Positions 30,064 to 42,305 are shown, counted from the stretch's first letter. The stretch is 64,000 nt of DNA from Ypsolopha sequella (GCA_934047225.1 OW203983.1:42838310-42902309), one strand, 5' to 3'. Numbers and translations are program-made. Notes: generated by a model from the sequence alone, not told the origin.

Positions 30064-30402
30064 GATCTGATTGGATTTGATTTGATTAACTTAGTCAACC
30101 ATTAAAAAACTAAAGTCTACATTTTACCTTAGAAAATAAATTTGCACACCATTTGTTACAAGTAGTAAGATATTTCAACAAAAATACAGAATATTATTAT
30201 TATATTCTAGACTAGACAAATATTCCTCACTGTTTTGAACTTGATTTTTAGAAAATAATATTTTTATTTTACTTTATTTCATTTTATTTTACATTTTTAG
30301 GAAGAATCTCGAATATTCTCTGCAAGTAGTAACATTTTGATTCATAAATAATTAATTTAATTACGAAAGAAGAGTATTTATATAAGAGAAAATAAGAGTA
30401 CT
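30064..30402. other. no gene; right flank of the Crypton array
   Basis: AT-rich, nothing recognised. Confidence 0.4.
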
Positions 30403-31272
30403 AACACCCGCACAGTATCCCACAAGCACCTTCACTATCACCCACAAAGTATCTACCCACGCACCTTTACCAACAGCCACAAAGTATCTTCCCATGCACC
30501 TTAACCAACAACCACAAAGTATCTTGCCACGCACCTTTACCAACACCCACAAAGTATTTTCCCGCGCACCTTAACCAATAACCACAAATATGTTCCCACG
30601 CACCATAACCAACATCTACAAAGTATCTTCCCACGCACCTTAACCAACACCTACAAAGTATCTTCCCACGCACCTTTACCAACACCCACAAAGTATTTTC
30701 CCACGCATCTTAATCAACAACCACAAAGTATATTCCCACGCACCATAACCAACACCAACAAAGTATCCTCCCAAGCACCTTAACCAACACCCACAAAGTA
30801 TTTTCCCACGCATCTTAATCAAGAACCACAAAGTATATTCCCACGCACCATAACCAACTCCAACAAAGTATCCTCCCAAGCACCTTCACCAACACCCACA
30901 AAGTATATTCCCACGCAGCTTAATCAACACCTACAAAGTATCTTCCCACGCACCTTAACCAACACCTACAAAGTATCTTCCCACGCACCTTTACCAACAC
31001 CCACAAAGTATTTTCCCACGCATCTTAATCAACAACCACAAAGTATATTCCCACGCACCATAACCAACACCAACAAAGTATCCTCCCAAGCACCTTCACC
31101 AACACCCACAAAGTATATTCCCACGCAGCTTAATCAACACCTACAAAGTATCTTCCCACGTACCTTTTGCCAACACCCACGAAGTATCTTCCCACGCACC
31201 TTAACCAACAACCACAAAGTATTCTTTCAACACCCACAAATTATCCTTCCACGCACCTTAATCCCACAAAGT
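30403..31272. repeat. 35-bp minisatellite with 315-bp higher-order repeat
   Basis: About 25 units of the type CCACAAAGTATCTTCCCACG plus CACCTTAACCAACAC. Unit starts at 30441, 30476, 30511 and 30546 are exactly 35 bases apart. Variant blocks recur nine units apart (CTTTACC at 30674 and 30989 = 315 bases). Sub-blocks also repeat at 105 bases. The reading frames here (three on the minus strand) come only from the repeat's periodicity. Confidence 0.92.
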
Positions 31273-31589
31273 CTCATTCTGAGAAAAATATATTATCAAA
31301 ATAAATAATAGTATTAATAAAATCTAAAAAAGAAGTAAGAATAATAAATAAGGCTCCGCAAAACTTGCTCTCGCGTTTAGACAATTTAGCATAATAAAAT
31401 CAGAATATTTTTAACAAATAAAATTTGTGTAATTAGTTAAGAAGTTAAATTATATTATGTATCTTTCAGATTTGACAGCACAATTGTCAAAAAAACAAAT
31501 CTAAAACATCACTTAAATCTCGTTGCAACAAGAAAAAATAATGTTTTGGTTCCTAATATTTTTTTTTAGCTTAAAGAGATCAAACCTTT
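31273..31589. other. no gene
   Basis: AT-rich sequence, nothing recognised. Confidence 0.4.
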
Positions 31590-31745
31590 GTAATATTTTT
31601 ATACATTTTTCCTTTCGTTTTTTTTAAAAGAAATACCCAAATATTCAAATTCTTTATCCGTGATTTGTCTGTACGAGAAAAATGTTGAATGTTTGAGTAT
31701 TTCTTTTAAAATAACGAAAGATAATAAAAATAATAAAAGTCTATA
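31590..31745. mobile_element. MITE-like inverted repeat
   Basis: TTCGTTTTTTTTAAAAGAAA and TACCCAAATATTCAA (about 31614-31646) pair with TTGAATGTTTGAGTATTTCT and TTTAAAATAACGAA (about 31685-31719). The pairing extends more weakly outward. No coding sequence. Confidence 0.55.
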
Positions 31746-31770
31746 AAGGCTACTTTCATTTCTTTACCTA

Positions 31771-32360
31771 ACTACGCTGATGTCTGTTTCCTAGATGCCA
31801 GTCAGGAGCTGCTTGGCAAACTAGAACGTTTACAAAATCTGGGGATCAGGTTTATCTATGGACTAAGAAAATATGATAACGTAACTCAGTACCGAGAACA
31901 GGTCCTCTAAAAAGGCCGCTTTGGATGAATCATATTATGAATCTGTTATAATGCCGTCTTTTTTGCACGCATGAAGATACTCTGACTCTGTCCTACTTTC
32001 AAATCATTTCATGATTCACCCAAGTTGGCCTTTTTAGGTCCCCTGTTATAATTGCTTCCCGTTAAACAGCGTCAGTATATCCATATCCTCTGTTGCCTTT
32101 TTAACATTTTTAAAAGTCCGACTTCTCCTCCTTCCGCGATCGTTATGAGTATATCTTCCTTGGAGACAAGCTAGTCAGGTCTCACAGTCTCATTTTTTAA
32201 AACACCTTCTTATTACACCGCGGCATATGAAAACTCTTTTACCGTTAAGTCCATTAAACTGTGGAACTCTTTCCTCACGTCACACTATCAGGGATAGCCC
32301 CTCCATTGGTGTATTCAAAAGGAAAATAAAAGAGCACTATCTTCGACAACCTGTCCTGTA
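31771..32360 (+). pseudogene. jockey/CR1-like LINE ORF2 C-terminal remnant
   Basis: The first frame gives YADVCFLDASQELLGKLERL then QNLGIRFIYGLRKYDNVTQY, a very typical segment after the RT of jockey/CR1-type LINEs. After about 160 bases of disrupted sequence, LPVKQRQYIHILCCLF and, in another frame, YENSFTVKSIKLWNSF continue the expected order, ending near CPV stop. Frameshifts and stops show it is dead; 5'-truncated. Confidence 0.8.
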
Positions 32361-32386
32361 GGTATATTAGGTTTAGGTTTAGGTTC

Positions 32387-32497
32387 GTGTGATTGTTTTT
32401 GACTATATGCCAACCGTTTCACCAATATAGTTTCACGGTTGGCATATAGTCAACAACAATCACAAGTGAGTGTTCAAGCCGTATGTAATAATAATTT
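32387..32497. repeat. hairpin, second copy near 62983-63056
   Basis: GTGATTGTTTTTGACTATAT and GCCAACCG pair with CGGTTGGCATATAGTCAAC and AACAATCAC (arms about 30 bp, 19-base loop). The right side continues into AGTGAGTGTTCAAGCC and GTATGTAATAATAA, which recurs in reverse orientation at 62983-63008. A small dispersed inverted-repeat element. Confidence 0.7.
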
Positions 32498-33204
32498 AGG
32501 TGTGTATTTTTGTAAATATATGTTATTTTGTATAAATTATTCATTATGTACTTATTTACTGAATATGTATTTTTTACATTTATTTATACTATTTAGGCAT
32601 TTGCATGTAAATTTTATGACGTTTATTATTAATTTTTAACTTGTACTCTGTTACGAGTAGGTACCTATACTATTAATTTAATCTTAATAAAACTAACTAA
32701 TCTACCTACCCATCTAAATTGTTTCAAATTGTTTCAAATAATGTTAATATTAATGTTATAGTATCTAACTACATAGTTAATCAAATTTTACAGTGTGTGA
32801 AGTGAAGATATCAAGGAGCGCAGTCACTTGGCACAGGCAATATTTTGATTAAAAAGTGATTCCAAGCACTAGTTTTAAGATAAACCACTGTGAAGATGAA
32901 ATAAAGTTTTTGATTTTTTTCTTTTTTTTTTAATCTTGTTTCTGTGTAAGTATTAGCGTGCACAATATGAATATCTTATTTATATCAAATATCCCTATCA
33001 CCCTTGTTTGCTGGAAGGAATTTCATTATTGAGAAAAGTACGCTTTTGTACATAACTTTTACCATGTAATTTTTAGAATAAAGTTTACTGTGTGCTTTAA
33101 GAATAAATAATAAAATACAAATATATAATAATATACTCATAAAAAAAAATTGTAGTTAGATCAGTAAACTGACCATGGCCATACTAGTTCCAAAGTCAAA
33201 TGAC

Positions 33205-33420
33205 ATTTATTAACCGACTTCAAAAAGGAGGAGGTTCACAATTCGACTGTATTTTTTTTCGGCATTGTCAATCACTCCGTTAATTGGAAATATTATTTTT
33301 TGTTTAGAAGAGTGTGCTTTCAGGTAGGTTTCATTTAAGATTTGGTCATGATCCGATGAAGGTCTTCAGAGATAGGCAGTGGAACTCCTCAGGAAATGAC
33401 AGTATACCTCTCGAGATTAA
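33205..33420 (+). repeat. lepidopteran AACCGACTTCAAAAAGGAGG repeat
   Basis: AACCGACTTCAAAAAGGAGG followed by AGGTTCACAATTCGACTG and a T-run, then ATTTGGTCATGATCCGATGA. I recognise this as a sequence dispersed through many lepidopteran genomes. No coding sequence. Confidence 0.65.
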
Positions 33421-35336
33421 GGTAACATCTAATCCTAAATGTTGATTATAAAACTTGAAAATGGATATTCTTCCACCTGACCTTCGATTCTGGCCTCATT
33501 ACCGTATGCTGCAATCATTTTTTGTTATGATGCTCATAGTAGTTTATACTCACTTAAAATTCGTTTCAAATCAATAGCACCTTTGCAAGAAGTACCCATA
33601 TTCCACAATTTAACCCTTTAACACAAAAAATGTGAAATAAAATAAACTTTAACAAAAAATTAGTAACCAACTTCAAATTTAACAGCAGTCGTTCCCTAAA
33701 AAATTAAAAATAAAAGTTTATTTTATGTTCTCGATGATTGTGATACTTGTTTCAAATCTGAAAAATGCATAATGTAGTTTAACTGCTTAACTAATTATTT
33801 ACACAAATTTTATTTCTTAAAAATATAGTTATTTAATATGATAAATTATCCAAACGCGAAAGCATGTTTGGCGGAACCGATCCTTAGCCAACGGTTAGTT
33901 ATTGATACAAGTATACGTACGAGTAAAACGTACATTCATACATATACTCATGACTGTCTCCCGGAGGGGTAGGCAGAAACAGATTTCCATCACATCTCTT
34001 TCGCCTCTTCCACATCCATCAATCTAGTGATACAAGCTCTTACAAGCTCTATATACGAGTAGTGTGTACAAGTTGAAACATTTCTTTTGGAGCACCGTTT
34101 TTATTCAATTGATGAATATTTAAAATGGCAATTAAACAGTTATTTTAATTTCAATATCGACATGCTGTATTATCTGATATTTTAATTTATGATTTTTGTT
34201 TTGTTTTCTGATAGTGTATATAATTTTGATAGCTGTAAGGTGTTTTTACTTGTTAATAAGACACAATTTGCATGCCATATTATGGAAGGACAAATTGATA
34301 CTAATATAACTAAATATTTACATCTAAGATCTATGTTTTTGTAACATGTGTTTTAGCAAATACATTTTCTGATTTCTGATAAACGTACAACTGTACAAGT
34401 TGTGTGTACAGAAAAGTGGAGAAATCAATATAATGATTTCAAAACACCGATGGAATGATTGAGTATGAAGAACCCAAATTTGCGACTTGAAGTAAGACAC
34501 CACAGACGTATATGTTGAAATTCTTTAATGTACCAATTTCCTCATTTGCATCTTACATGGCTTCGCTAATTGAGACGTTCCCACAGTAGAAAATCTTATA
34601 AGGACTTTATGTACTATAGGTTGATCTTTCGTAATTTAGACGTTCGGAAGGCTGAAGTTTAAGTTACTTTTTAGTAAACGGTTTTAATGCTTATGATCCG
34701 CCGCAATACGAATTGACAATAGGTAGGTAGCGTCAACCAGCAAAGTGACCTTATAATAAAATATAACAAATCTGTATTTATAAGATTCTTATATGTGCAT
34801 GGATGTAGACTATTTTACTTACAGTAGCATTTCACAAGCCTTTATTTTCTCAGGAGCATTTGCTTCTATAACTTATTCTTATAGAAATTACAAATTATAA
34901 GATAATGGATAATAAAACAGTTTTATAAGACTCGCATACTTGTAAATGCAATTCACAAGACTTAATATACTCAGGAGCATTGGTTTCTATAGCTTAGTCC
35001 TGTAAAAACTACAAAATGAGTTGTCATTTATTGCTTTAATTTACTTTATACATACTTAGCAGAGATCCTTATAAGTATTTGGCAGTATCATCTTGTTCAA
35101 GATTATTAGCCGAAAATTGTTAACATTTTACAAATACGCTATAAAAGCAAACAACCAGACCAAGCACTTTAGAAGTAAACGTTAGCCATTTTGTCAACTC
35201 ACAGTCCTCAGCGGCAGTTTATCTTGCGAAAATAAACAAAAAATGAATTTAAAAGGATAGAAACGTTTTAATAATGTGGTGGTTACAGGAAAAAAGTGGC
35301 AAATAGATACGAAGAAATTGTGAAACCAGGTTCTTT
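33421..35336. other. no gene recognised
   Basis: AT-rich throughout. Around 34850-35000 two related stretches (TCAGGAGCATTTGCTTCTAT and TCAGGAGCATTGGTTTCTAT, 123 bases apart) indicate a weak duplication. Confidence 0.4.
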
Positions 35337-35700
35337 AAGACCAGAAAACAGATAATGTAATGGAAGGTTCCGCCATCGAAAATAATGTTGTATCTGTTAA
35401 GTGCTATTCTGATCATGAAGAATAGGAAGTAAAAGGCCGTGAGAAAGAATATGATTTAGAAATAGAAGAAAGCACAGAGTATGAAAACAATCCTGAATTA
35501 CTTCAGGGTATACAAAGCTGGGCCATAAAATTTTATATACTACTGCATCTGGCACTAAATGAACTTTCAATAATACTAAACATAATAATAAAAATATTCT
35601 ACCCAAAGATGCAACAACTTTGTTAAAAACAAATAAAAAATATGTGCATGTTACAGTCTAAGTTCCATGACAATATTGGCATCACGGTTTAAATAAATGC
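35337..35700 (+). pseudogene. decayed transposon-associated gene fragment (tentative)
   Basis: Translating across stops gives NNVVSVKCYSDHEE, then ENNPELLQGIQSWAIKF, LHLALNELSIILNIII and a lysine-rich stretch. The order WA..N...ALN.LL followed by a ..P.DA..LL.. block resembles a small protein domain often found with insect DNA transposons, but the match is weak. Several stops; no intact frame. Confidence 0.3.
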
Positions 35701-35984
35701 TTGAAAAATACGCTGGATATACGAGACATAAGTTTATTTCTGTGGTTTTTCAAAGATTTGTCGAAATCAGTGCAGTAAATATAGTTAAAGTATATATTTT
35801 TACAGTCACCTTTTTAATATCTACAATTTGTACATACTGCATTTTAAGGATATTTTTTTCCTTATTCTCTCTTATTTATTTTGAAAATTTTCAAATATTT
35901 TAATTTTTTTTTACATTGTGTTATGTTGGCAAATTGTGTCAAATTTCAAGTATTTATGATTAACAGTACTAAAGTTATGATGCT

Positions 35985-36057
35985 CTAACATACGGACGGA
36001 CGGGCTACGGAGTCTTACCATAAAGGCTCCTTTTGTACCTTTTAGGTACTATGGAAC
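35985..36057. repeat. dispersed ACGGACGGAC ... TGGAACCCC repeat
   Basis: ATACGGACGGACGGGCTACG then GGCTCCTTTTGTACCTTTTA and GGTACTATGGAACCCC. Close to the copy at 58430-58520 (AAGGCTCCTTTTGTACCTTT). Confidence 0.6.
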
Positions 36058-36989
36058 CCCAAAAATAACTTAATCATCAAAAAAGCTTATTTTGAAAATC
36101 ATACCGTCAATCACCGTCTCACCCGAAGGTAGCCGTGCAGGCACATTAAATATCCGGAAATAAGGGTCAGCTGCGCCCCCCCGCTTCACACCCTGGTAGC
36201 ACTACTCCCATTAAGGCGATACTCCCTCGCCCGTCGTACTTTGAGGCGATATTCCCTCGCCCGTCGTACCTTAAGGTTACAGTCTAGTGATACAGCGACG
36301 GTCGTGGGTGCTATTTCAGCCTTCCCTGACTGCTTGACCTAATTCAGACAGGCTCGACTTCGTTAGGCTGACTTGGACCTTTCACAGAGAGACTATTCAG
36401 AGTTTTAGCTAGACTCAGGTTTTTCTTATCGTATAATCAATCTTTATCTGTAAGATTGTGAAACGTGCCGGAGATGAGCTGCGGCCTGCGAGGTAAATTA
36501 AAAGTATTTTTATAGGCAACTTGATGTTAGATTTACTTGATAGTTAACTACGATTTATTGCCAAACAAACATCAAAGAACTAATGGCGTGATTCAGGATT
36601 TGTAAAGAACAATTTTCTAGCGTTATTTCGTGTATTTATTTTATCTGTAGTTAGAAATCCAATTGTAGCAAATCAATGAACACTATTCTTAATTTTTTTA
36701 TTAAGAGTAAGCCTTCCTTTGGTGCACAGCACCGGAGACTGACTTTAAAGTTGACAATCACAAGCGAAATGATTTAGAAGTCTAATTTCAAATAAAATGT
36801 ATTAAAATTACAATAAATTATTAAGGTTAATTTTTTACTGCTGTGGATAATTATTTTAGACAAATAACTAAAGCCGCTTTAGAGAAAAAAATTACGAATC
36901 ATTACAAAACTCATGATTATCAAAAAATTTATCTGATTAGTGAAAATCATCAAATCAGGTAACTGGCTCTGAACGCAAATATATATTTC
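36058..36989. other. no gene; one short tandem duplication
   Basis: At 36214-36273 the 30-base unit AGGCGATACTCCCTCGCCCG with TCGTACTTTG is present twice in tandem. Otherwise nothing recognised. Confidence 0.45.
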
Positions 36990-37020
36990 TGGAACAACAT
37001 ATTTAAATTTAACATCATCA

Positions 37021-37235
37021 TTCATCATTGACAGTTGACAGCTCGTTTCCACCCACTACTGGGTAACATTGACATCATTGACAGTTGAGAACTTGTTTCC
37101 GTCCACTGCTGCTGGGTATCATCATTGACAGTTGATAGTTCGTTTCCGCCCAATGGTGGGTATAAGCCTCCTCTTTTTTACGCCATCAATTCCTGTCCAG
37201 GGCCGATCTCATCCATATTCTACCAGTTATCTAGA
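37021..37235 (-). pseudogene. RTE-like LINE 3' end with triplicated tail
   Basis: On the minus strand, GGACAGGAATTGATGGCG and AAAAAGAGGAGGCTTATACC are the typical DR..W..K.GE/EAY.QQW terminus of lepidopteran RTE-type LINEs. Downstream, a unit with GGAAACGAGCTGTCAACTGT is present three times at spacings of 50 and 47 bases (CATTGACAG at 37026, 37076, 37123 on the plus strand). Confidence 0.6.
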
Positions 37236-37307
37236 TTATCTACAGCTAAGTTTGATAATTACAGATGATACAAAATAAGTATTATGTTGAAACTCCGGTG
37301 TCCGTTT

Positions 37308-37975
37308 GTATGTAGTACGAATAACTACGCTGTTGTATGAAGTACGAGTAACTACATATGTCAAGCCGTCAATGTCGTATGTAGTACGAGTAACTACGTA
37401 TGTCAAGCCTCCACTATTGTATGCAGTACGAGTAACTACGTATGTCAAGCCTCCTCTGTTGTATGTAGTACGAGTAACTACGTATGTCAAGCCTCCACTA
37501 TTGTATGCAGTACGAGTAACTACGTATGTCAAGCCTCCTCTGTTGTATGTAGTACGAGTAACTACGTATGTCAAGCCTCCACTATTGTATGCAGTACGAG
37601 TAACTACGTATGTCAAGCCTCCTCTGTTGTATGTAGTACGAGTAACTACGTATGTCAAGCCTCCACTGTTGTATGTAGTACGAGTAACTACGTATGTCAA
37701 GCCTCCACTGTTGTATGTAGTACGAGTAACTACGTATGTCAAGCCTCCACTGTTGTATGTAGTACGAGTAACTACGTATGTCAAGCCTCCACTGTTGTAT
37801 GCAGTACGAGTAACTACGTATGTCAAGCCTCCACTGTTGTATGTAGTACGAGTAACTACGTATGTCAAGCCTCCACTGTTGTATGTAGTACAAGTAACTA
37901 CGTATGTCAAGCCTCCACTGTTCTATGTAGTACGAGTAACTACGTATGTCAAGCCTCCACTGTTGAACCGTATTG
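37308..37975. repeat. 42-bp tandem array, about 16 units
   Basis: Unit CCTCCACTGTTGTATGTAGT plus ACGAGTAACTACGTATGTCA and AG. From 37400 to 37630 two variants alternate (ACTATTGTATGCAG and CTCTGTTGTATGTAG), an 84-bp dimer; to the right the units are more uniform. Because 42 is divisible by three and the unit lacks stops in some frames, long open frames occur on both strands (237 codons plus, 224 and 103 codons minus). I see no evidence that they are genes. Confidence 0.95.
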
Positions 37976-38370
37976 TGCTAGCAAAACAAGGTAGGTCAAT
38001 TAGGGTACGGAACCCTTAAACTACATTAAGAATCGGCGTCTTCATACATAATTTTATAAACCCTCTAAAAGAAGTATTTTTTAAAGTTATTTGTTCTTTA
38101 TTTCAAAGACGGTAATACATACAAGGTTCATATTGCGTCAGATAGAAGAACGTCAACATACTCTGATGTAAAATAAAAAATAACAAAAATTAGGGTTCCG
38201 TAATCAGAGGGTGCCGAATTTTTTGTCGGACGCTACCATTTTAACAGCATGTTTTTTATCACTTTGATGTTGCTATGACATCTAGGGTTGTTGTTATTTA
38301 TTTTAGTATTTTTAGGGTTTCATGTCCGTATTACGGAACCCGTTTTGCGCAAGTCAAACTCGCACTACTT
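37976..38370. repeat. cluster of GGGTTCCG-type dispersed repeat fragments
   Basis: TTAGGGTACGGAACCCTTAA at 38000, TTAGGGTTCCGTAATCAGAG at 38189, and ATTACGGAACCCGTTTTGCG with CAAGTCAAACTCGCACT near 38333-38365. The last is the end motif also seen at 523-585. Confidence 0.55.
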
Positions 38371-38574
38371 TTTGAGACCCCGTATTAGAAATGGTCTAAA
38401 ACTAACTACTTTGGCGGACCCGACTTTTTAATTTTTTAAGATAAAAAGCAATAAAAGCATAATGTGTGCTCTACTCGATGAGCTCTATCTAGCTTGACAA
38501 TGACACCCAACATGACATTGTAAATGTTAACACAAAATGTCCAAATTTCATATCCCCAAACCCCTTCCATCTAC

Positions 38575-38670
38575 GATCTAGAGACAAACGGACAGACGGA
38601 CTTACACACAGAGAGCAGAGTGACATTAATAGGGTTCTTTTTTGCCCCTTGAGTAGGGATCCCTAAAAAA
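38575..38670. repeat. dispersed GGACAGACGGAC / AGGGTTC repeat
   Basis: AAACGGACAGACGGACTTAC, GAGTGACATTAATAGGGTTC and a degenerate inverted end AGGGATCCCTAAA. GAGTGACATTAATAGGG is close to GAGTGAAATTAATAGGG at the right edge of the 76-bp array (49131). Confidence 0.6.
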
Positions 38671-38754
38671 GTTATCCAGTATTGATTCACATATAATTTC
38701 AAAATATTTATTACTTTTGCAAAAGATCTTCTTTCGTACCAAATTTCAAGATGT

Positions 38755-38935
38755 ACAGCCAGGACCATTAATCAAATATATCTACACAAACAGTAGCTCA
38801 AAAATATGTCAAAAACGCATGTCACTAAAATATGTAGGCACTGTAAGGGGCCATAAATATATATATACTCCTTGGCCATAAATATCTTACCAATACTTGT
38901 CCGATAATATGTAAACAAAGTAATGCCAGTTTTGC
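38755..38935 (+). repeat. dispersed repeat shared with 49545-49703
   Basis: CTACACAAACAGTAGCTCAA, AAATATGTCAAAAACGCATG and TCCGATAATATGTAAACAAA plus GTAATGC are shared, in the same order and orientation, with 49545-49703. It includes an extra internal stretch here. No coding sequence. Confidence 0.7.
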
Positions 38936-39597
38936 AGAAAGACTCAAAATTGGTCAAATACAATGATGTGTTTTTGATGGTTTTGACATATTTTATAATA
39001 TAAACTATTGAGTAACATCAAAACGTGGTAAGTGATTGTGAGAAGTATAAATTTGACTTTTGATTGAAATTCACCTATAATTATTATTGTTTTAATAAAA
39101 TTGGACTGACAGTGCGGGTTTTAGCTGTGCTGTTACTTAGCTGTGGTAGTTTTCCTTTAACTTCGTTATATATACTACTGCCGTGAATTTTTTCACATCT
39201 CCAAAAACAACCGTTTAGCTGTTAGTGACACTTGACACTAACAAAAATTTGCACTTTAAAGCTTAATATTTCAAAAATGGATCCCTGAATCTATAAATAG
39301 TTTATAAACACCCGCAATATTTTTGAAAAATCTATCTAACGTCACCCAACACCATGGGATAGGTGACAAAAAAATCATCCCCTTTTTACGTGCAGGGGAG
39401 ATACCCTAAAAAAACTTTATTTTATTTTATCGCTTTGTCCGCTTGCGTGATTAATATGTATACCCATGCCAAATTACAGCTAAGTACTAAGTGTCTCTGA
39501 GCTAAGCCGTGGACAGACAGACGGATAAAAAGACAGGCAAATTGTTGACTACAAGGATTTTAAAATCAAAAGGAGTATTTATATAGTACAGCTATTC
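38936..39597. other. no gene
   Basis: AT-rich. Near 39510, GGACAGACAGACGG is a trace of the dispersed repeat described at 7081. Confidence 0.4.
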
Positions 39598-39600
39598 TGA

Positions 39601-40152
39601 ATTTGGAAAAAGTACTGGGCTATGAAAGAAATCTTCAAAAGCAAACTTTCGGTCACTTTAAAAAAGAAAGCTGTTGACAGCTGCTTACTTCCATGCCTCA
39701 CATATGGATGTCAGACCTGGACAATGACCAAAGAAATTGTGCAAAAAATAAAAGTTTGCCAAAGAGGTATAGAAAGGAGCATGCTAGGACTAAAACTACA
39801 GCAAAAAATAAGAGCTAGTGAAATAAGAAAACGCACCAAAGTCATAGATGCCGCTGAACACGCTCTAAAAATGAAATGGCAATGGGCAGGACATGTGGCG
39901 AGAATGAATATAATAGACTGTGCCAGGTGGACAAATATTATCACAAACTGGAAACCTCAAATTGGCAAACGAAAAATCGGCCGTCAAAAACGTCGATGGG
40001 AAGATGACATAGTAAGCGCAGCCGGAAGACAATGGAGAACAATTGCTCAAGATAGAGAGAAATGGAAACTAAGCATTACGATGAGGGAGGCCATGGTCAG
40101 AACGACCTCTAGTTTTTTTTATTATTATTATTGTTTTTTTTTTTCAAGCTAG
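39601..40152 (+). pseudogene. RTE-like LINE C-terminal coding fragment
   Basis: An open frame of about 184 codons starting in mid-protein (IWKKYWAMKEIFKSKLS), then LLPCLTYGCQTWTMTKE, RGIERSMLGLKL, KWQWAGHVARM and QKRRWEDDIV. This is the conserved region after the RT of RTE-type LINEs. No upstream RT is present, so the copy is 5'-truncated. The frame runs into an ATT-rich microsatellite (40115-40150). The lack of stops suggests a fairly young insertion. Confidence 0.85.
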
Positions 40153-41855
40153 TATTATGCTTGATACACTAATCCTAATATTCATATACATTCTTTTCTA
40201 ATACTTTAAATTTTGCAAAACTATAATTTGTTATTTAAGAAAACTAGAAATAAATTGGCTAATAAATAACTAAATAAATAAATAAAATATTCTGATAACA
40301 AAAGTCACTTTCCAAGTTTTGAAATTGGGCATTTTATAGCAAAAATTATATTCTACAGAGTTTATAATAATGCACTGGCTAGAAAAAGATTATATTAAGT
40401 TGTTTTTAAACATGATGTGCTTTGTAGATTCGTTAACGCTTTTAATAAAATTTGAAGAAAAAGGTGATTCAGGGAGAAAAGTTGTATATTTATTATTAAC
40501 ATATTTTTATATAAGTACTGTACTAAGCTAAGAATGCAAATTCCACCCGGATCATTTTCCGGCTGAAAGTGACAAATCTACTCACGTCTTCATGCATCCG
40601 TTCCGGTTCCCGATAAAAGGGACAAACCAATACGAGTAAGCGGGATGTACTGAATATTGAAAACCTAAACCTTAGTTATCTAAACTTCCTCGAGTTCAGT
40701 CTCAATCGTAGGATTTCAGGCCTTTGATTAAAAAAAAATTTATCAATCCTAGTTTTGAATGAGAATTACGCGGTAGAGCCTTGATACCCTTAGCCATTCT
40801 TCAGCAAAAGGGCTTTGACGCACGGACAAACAACAAAGTGTTCCTATAAGGGTTCCGTTTTTCCGTTATAAGGTACAGAACTCTCTTCCTATATATACAT
40901 ACAATATCAACATGGGTACAAAATTAAATCTGACCCAATTTTGTATATGAATTGGAATTTTAATACTTTTTTAGCGTACTGCAGTTAAGTTTAGTAAAAT
41001 TAAATATGTTCTTAGAGGTCTAACCAATAATTTACTTATCGTTTTCAATCAATTGAAAAATGTTCAAGTGTTACTATTAAAGTGGTCATAAAATCGGAAA
41101 GAGCACGGTTGGCGACGCCACAGTCACAGCGGGTTTACGAGCTATAAACAGAAATGAAAGGGCGAGTGTTAGATGGATGATTGTAAAATGCTCTTTTGTT
41201 CTTATAACCTTTTTCACGAGTACTGACATAAGATTTTAATGAAAAGCACAAGTAGACACTTACCCTTCATCAACCTTACAGCGTTTTCTTCATCGCCCTA
41301 ATTGCTGACAGAAGCGCGTTAAAATATTGTTGTTTTATTGTCTTTCATTTCAAAGGCCAATCCATATTTTGAGATAGAACGAGTAAAGTAGAGCTTTTTG
41401 AGTATATTTTCTCTTGGAAGTTTTACCAATTTTATCTATCAAATTCCTCTGTTTAAGTGCATGTATGTACACAAAAACTGTAAAAAAAAATCATAAACTC
41501 AAATTTGAAGAGTTATTCAAACCATTCATACTCGGCGATAACGGGCCCCTCAGAAAACTAGTGATTCCAAGACTTTTATGATTATTCAATGTTAATTTGA
41601 ATTATTTCATACTACCTATTCTTTCTGAAAAAGCTAGACAATACTAAATCCTTCTACTTTCACCTCAAGCCTGTTGAAAACAAATAATTTAACACGAGCT
41701 ATAAAATCAGTTACAGCGATCTAAACTTGTTTTGTTAGTTTTGGTCAAGGGCTTAAATTTAAGTTTTTTTTATTATTCGTTTTTAATTTCGTGTTTTTGA
41801 TTAACAACGTTATTTCAAAAGTTTTAAAATATATATTTTTTTTTATTTAGTCCGC
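40153..41855. other. no gene; one dispersed-repeat trace
   Basis: AT-rich. At 40815-40885, CACGGACAAACAACAAAGTG then AAGGGTTCCGTTTTTCCGTT and a degenerate ACAGAACTCT is another copy of the motif at 7081. Nothing else recognised. Confidence 0.45.
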
Positions 41856-42225
41856 TATCTTGGCGCGTCCGCCATACTGAATTTAGAATTAAGTCACGTA
41901 TTCTCCTTGGCAAACCCTTTCATTTGATACTTATGTCTTAGTTTTCCATTTTGGGGCGTCCACCATTTAAAATTTAGGCTGGTATTACTTAGCTTTTCGT
42001 ATTTTCCTCCTCAAACCGTTTTTTTTGATGTATGCATTTGGTATGTAAATAAAAAATTGCTATCTTGTCGCATCTGCCATATTGGATTTAGAATTACTTC
42101 ACTTATTAATAGCTTATCATATTTTCTTCACCAAATTCTTTTTTTTAAAACACATGTCAAAGGGGTTGGTATAGAAAATAATAAATCAACATCTTGTCGC
42201 ATCCGCCATATTAGATTTATAAGAA
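41856..42225 (+). repeat. degenerate direct repeats (ATCTTG..GCRTCCGCCAT)
   Basis: CTATCTTGGCGCGTCCGCCA (41862), TTTGGGGCGTCCACCATTTA (41950), CTATCTTGTCGCATCTGCCA (42060) and CATCTTGTCGCATCCGCCAT (42190) begin diverged units spaced about 88-130 bases apart. Similar downstream text follows (ATTTAGAATTA...ATTTTC). Old tandem duplication. Confidence 0.55.
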
Positions 42226-42305
42226 GAAATATTGAAGAAAGTTATGTTTTGTCACTTTAATATAATTTTAAATGCCAAGATTAAAATTCGCCGGCCTAGG
42301 TAAGA

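Noticed and set aside
30361..30879. Minus-strand frames of 60-74 codons with repeating GKILCGCW
   Set aside because: Produced by the 35-bp minisatellite; period 105 bases equals three units.
37236..38019. Long open frames on both strands (224 and 237 codons)
   Set aside because: They consist only of the 42-bp tandem unit, whose length is a multiple of three and which lacks stops; no domain or independent start context.
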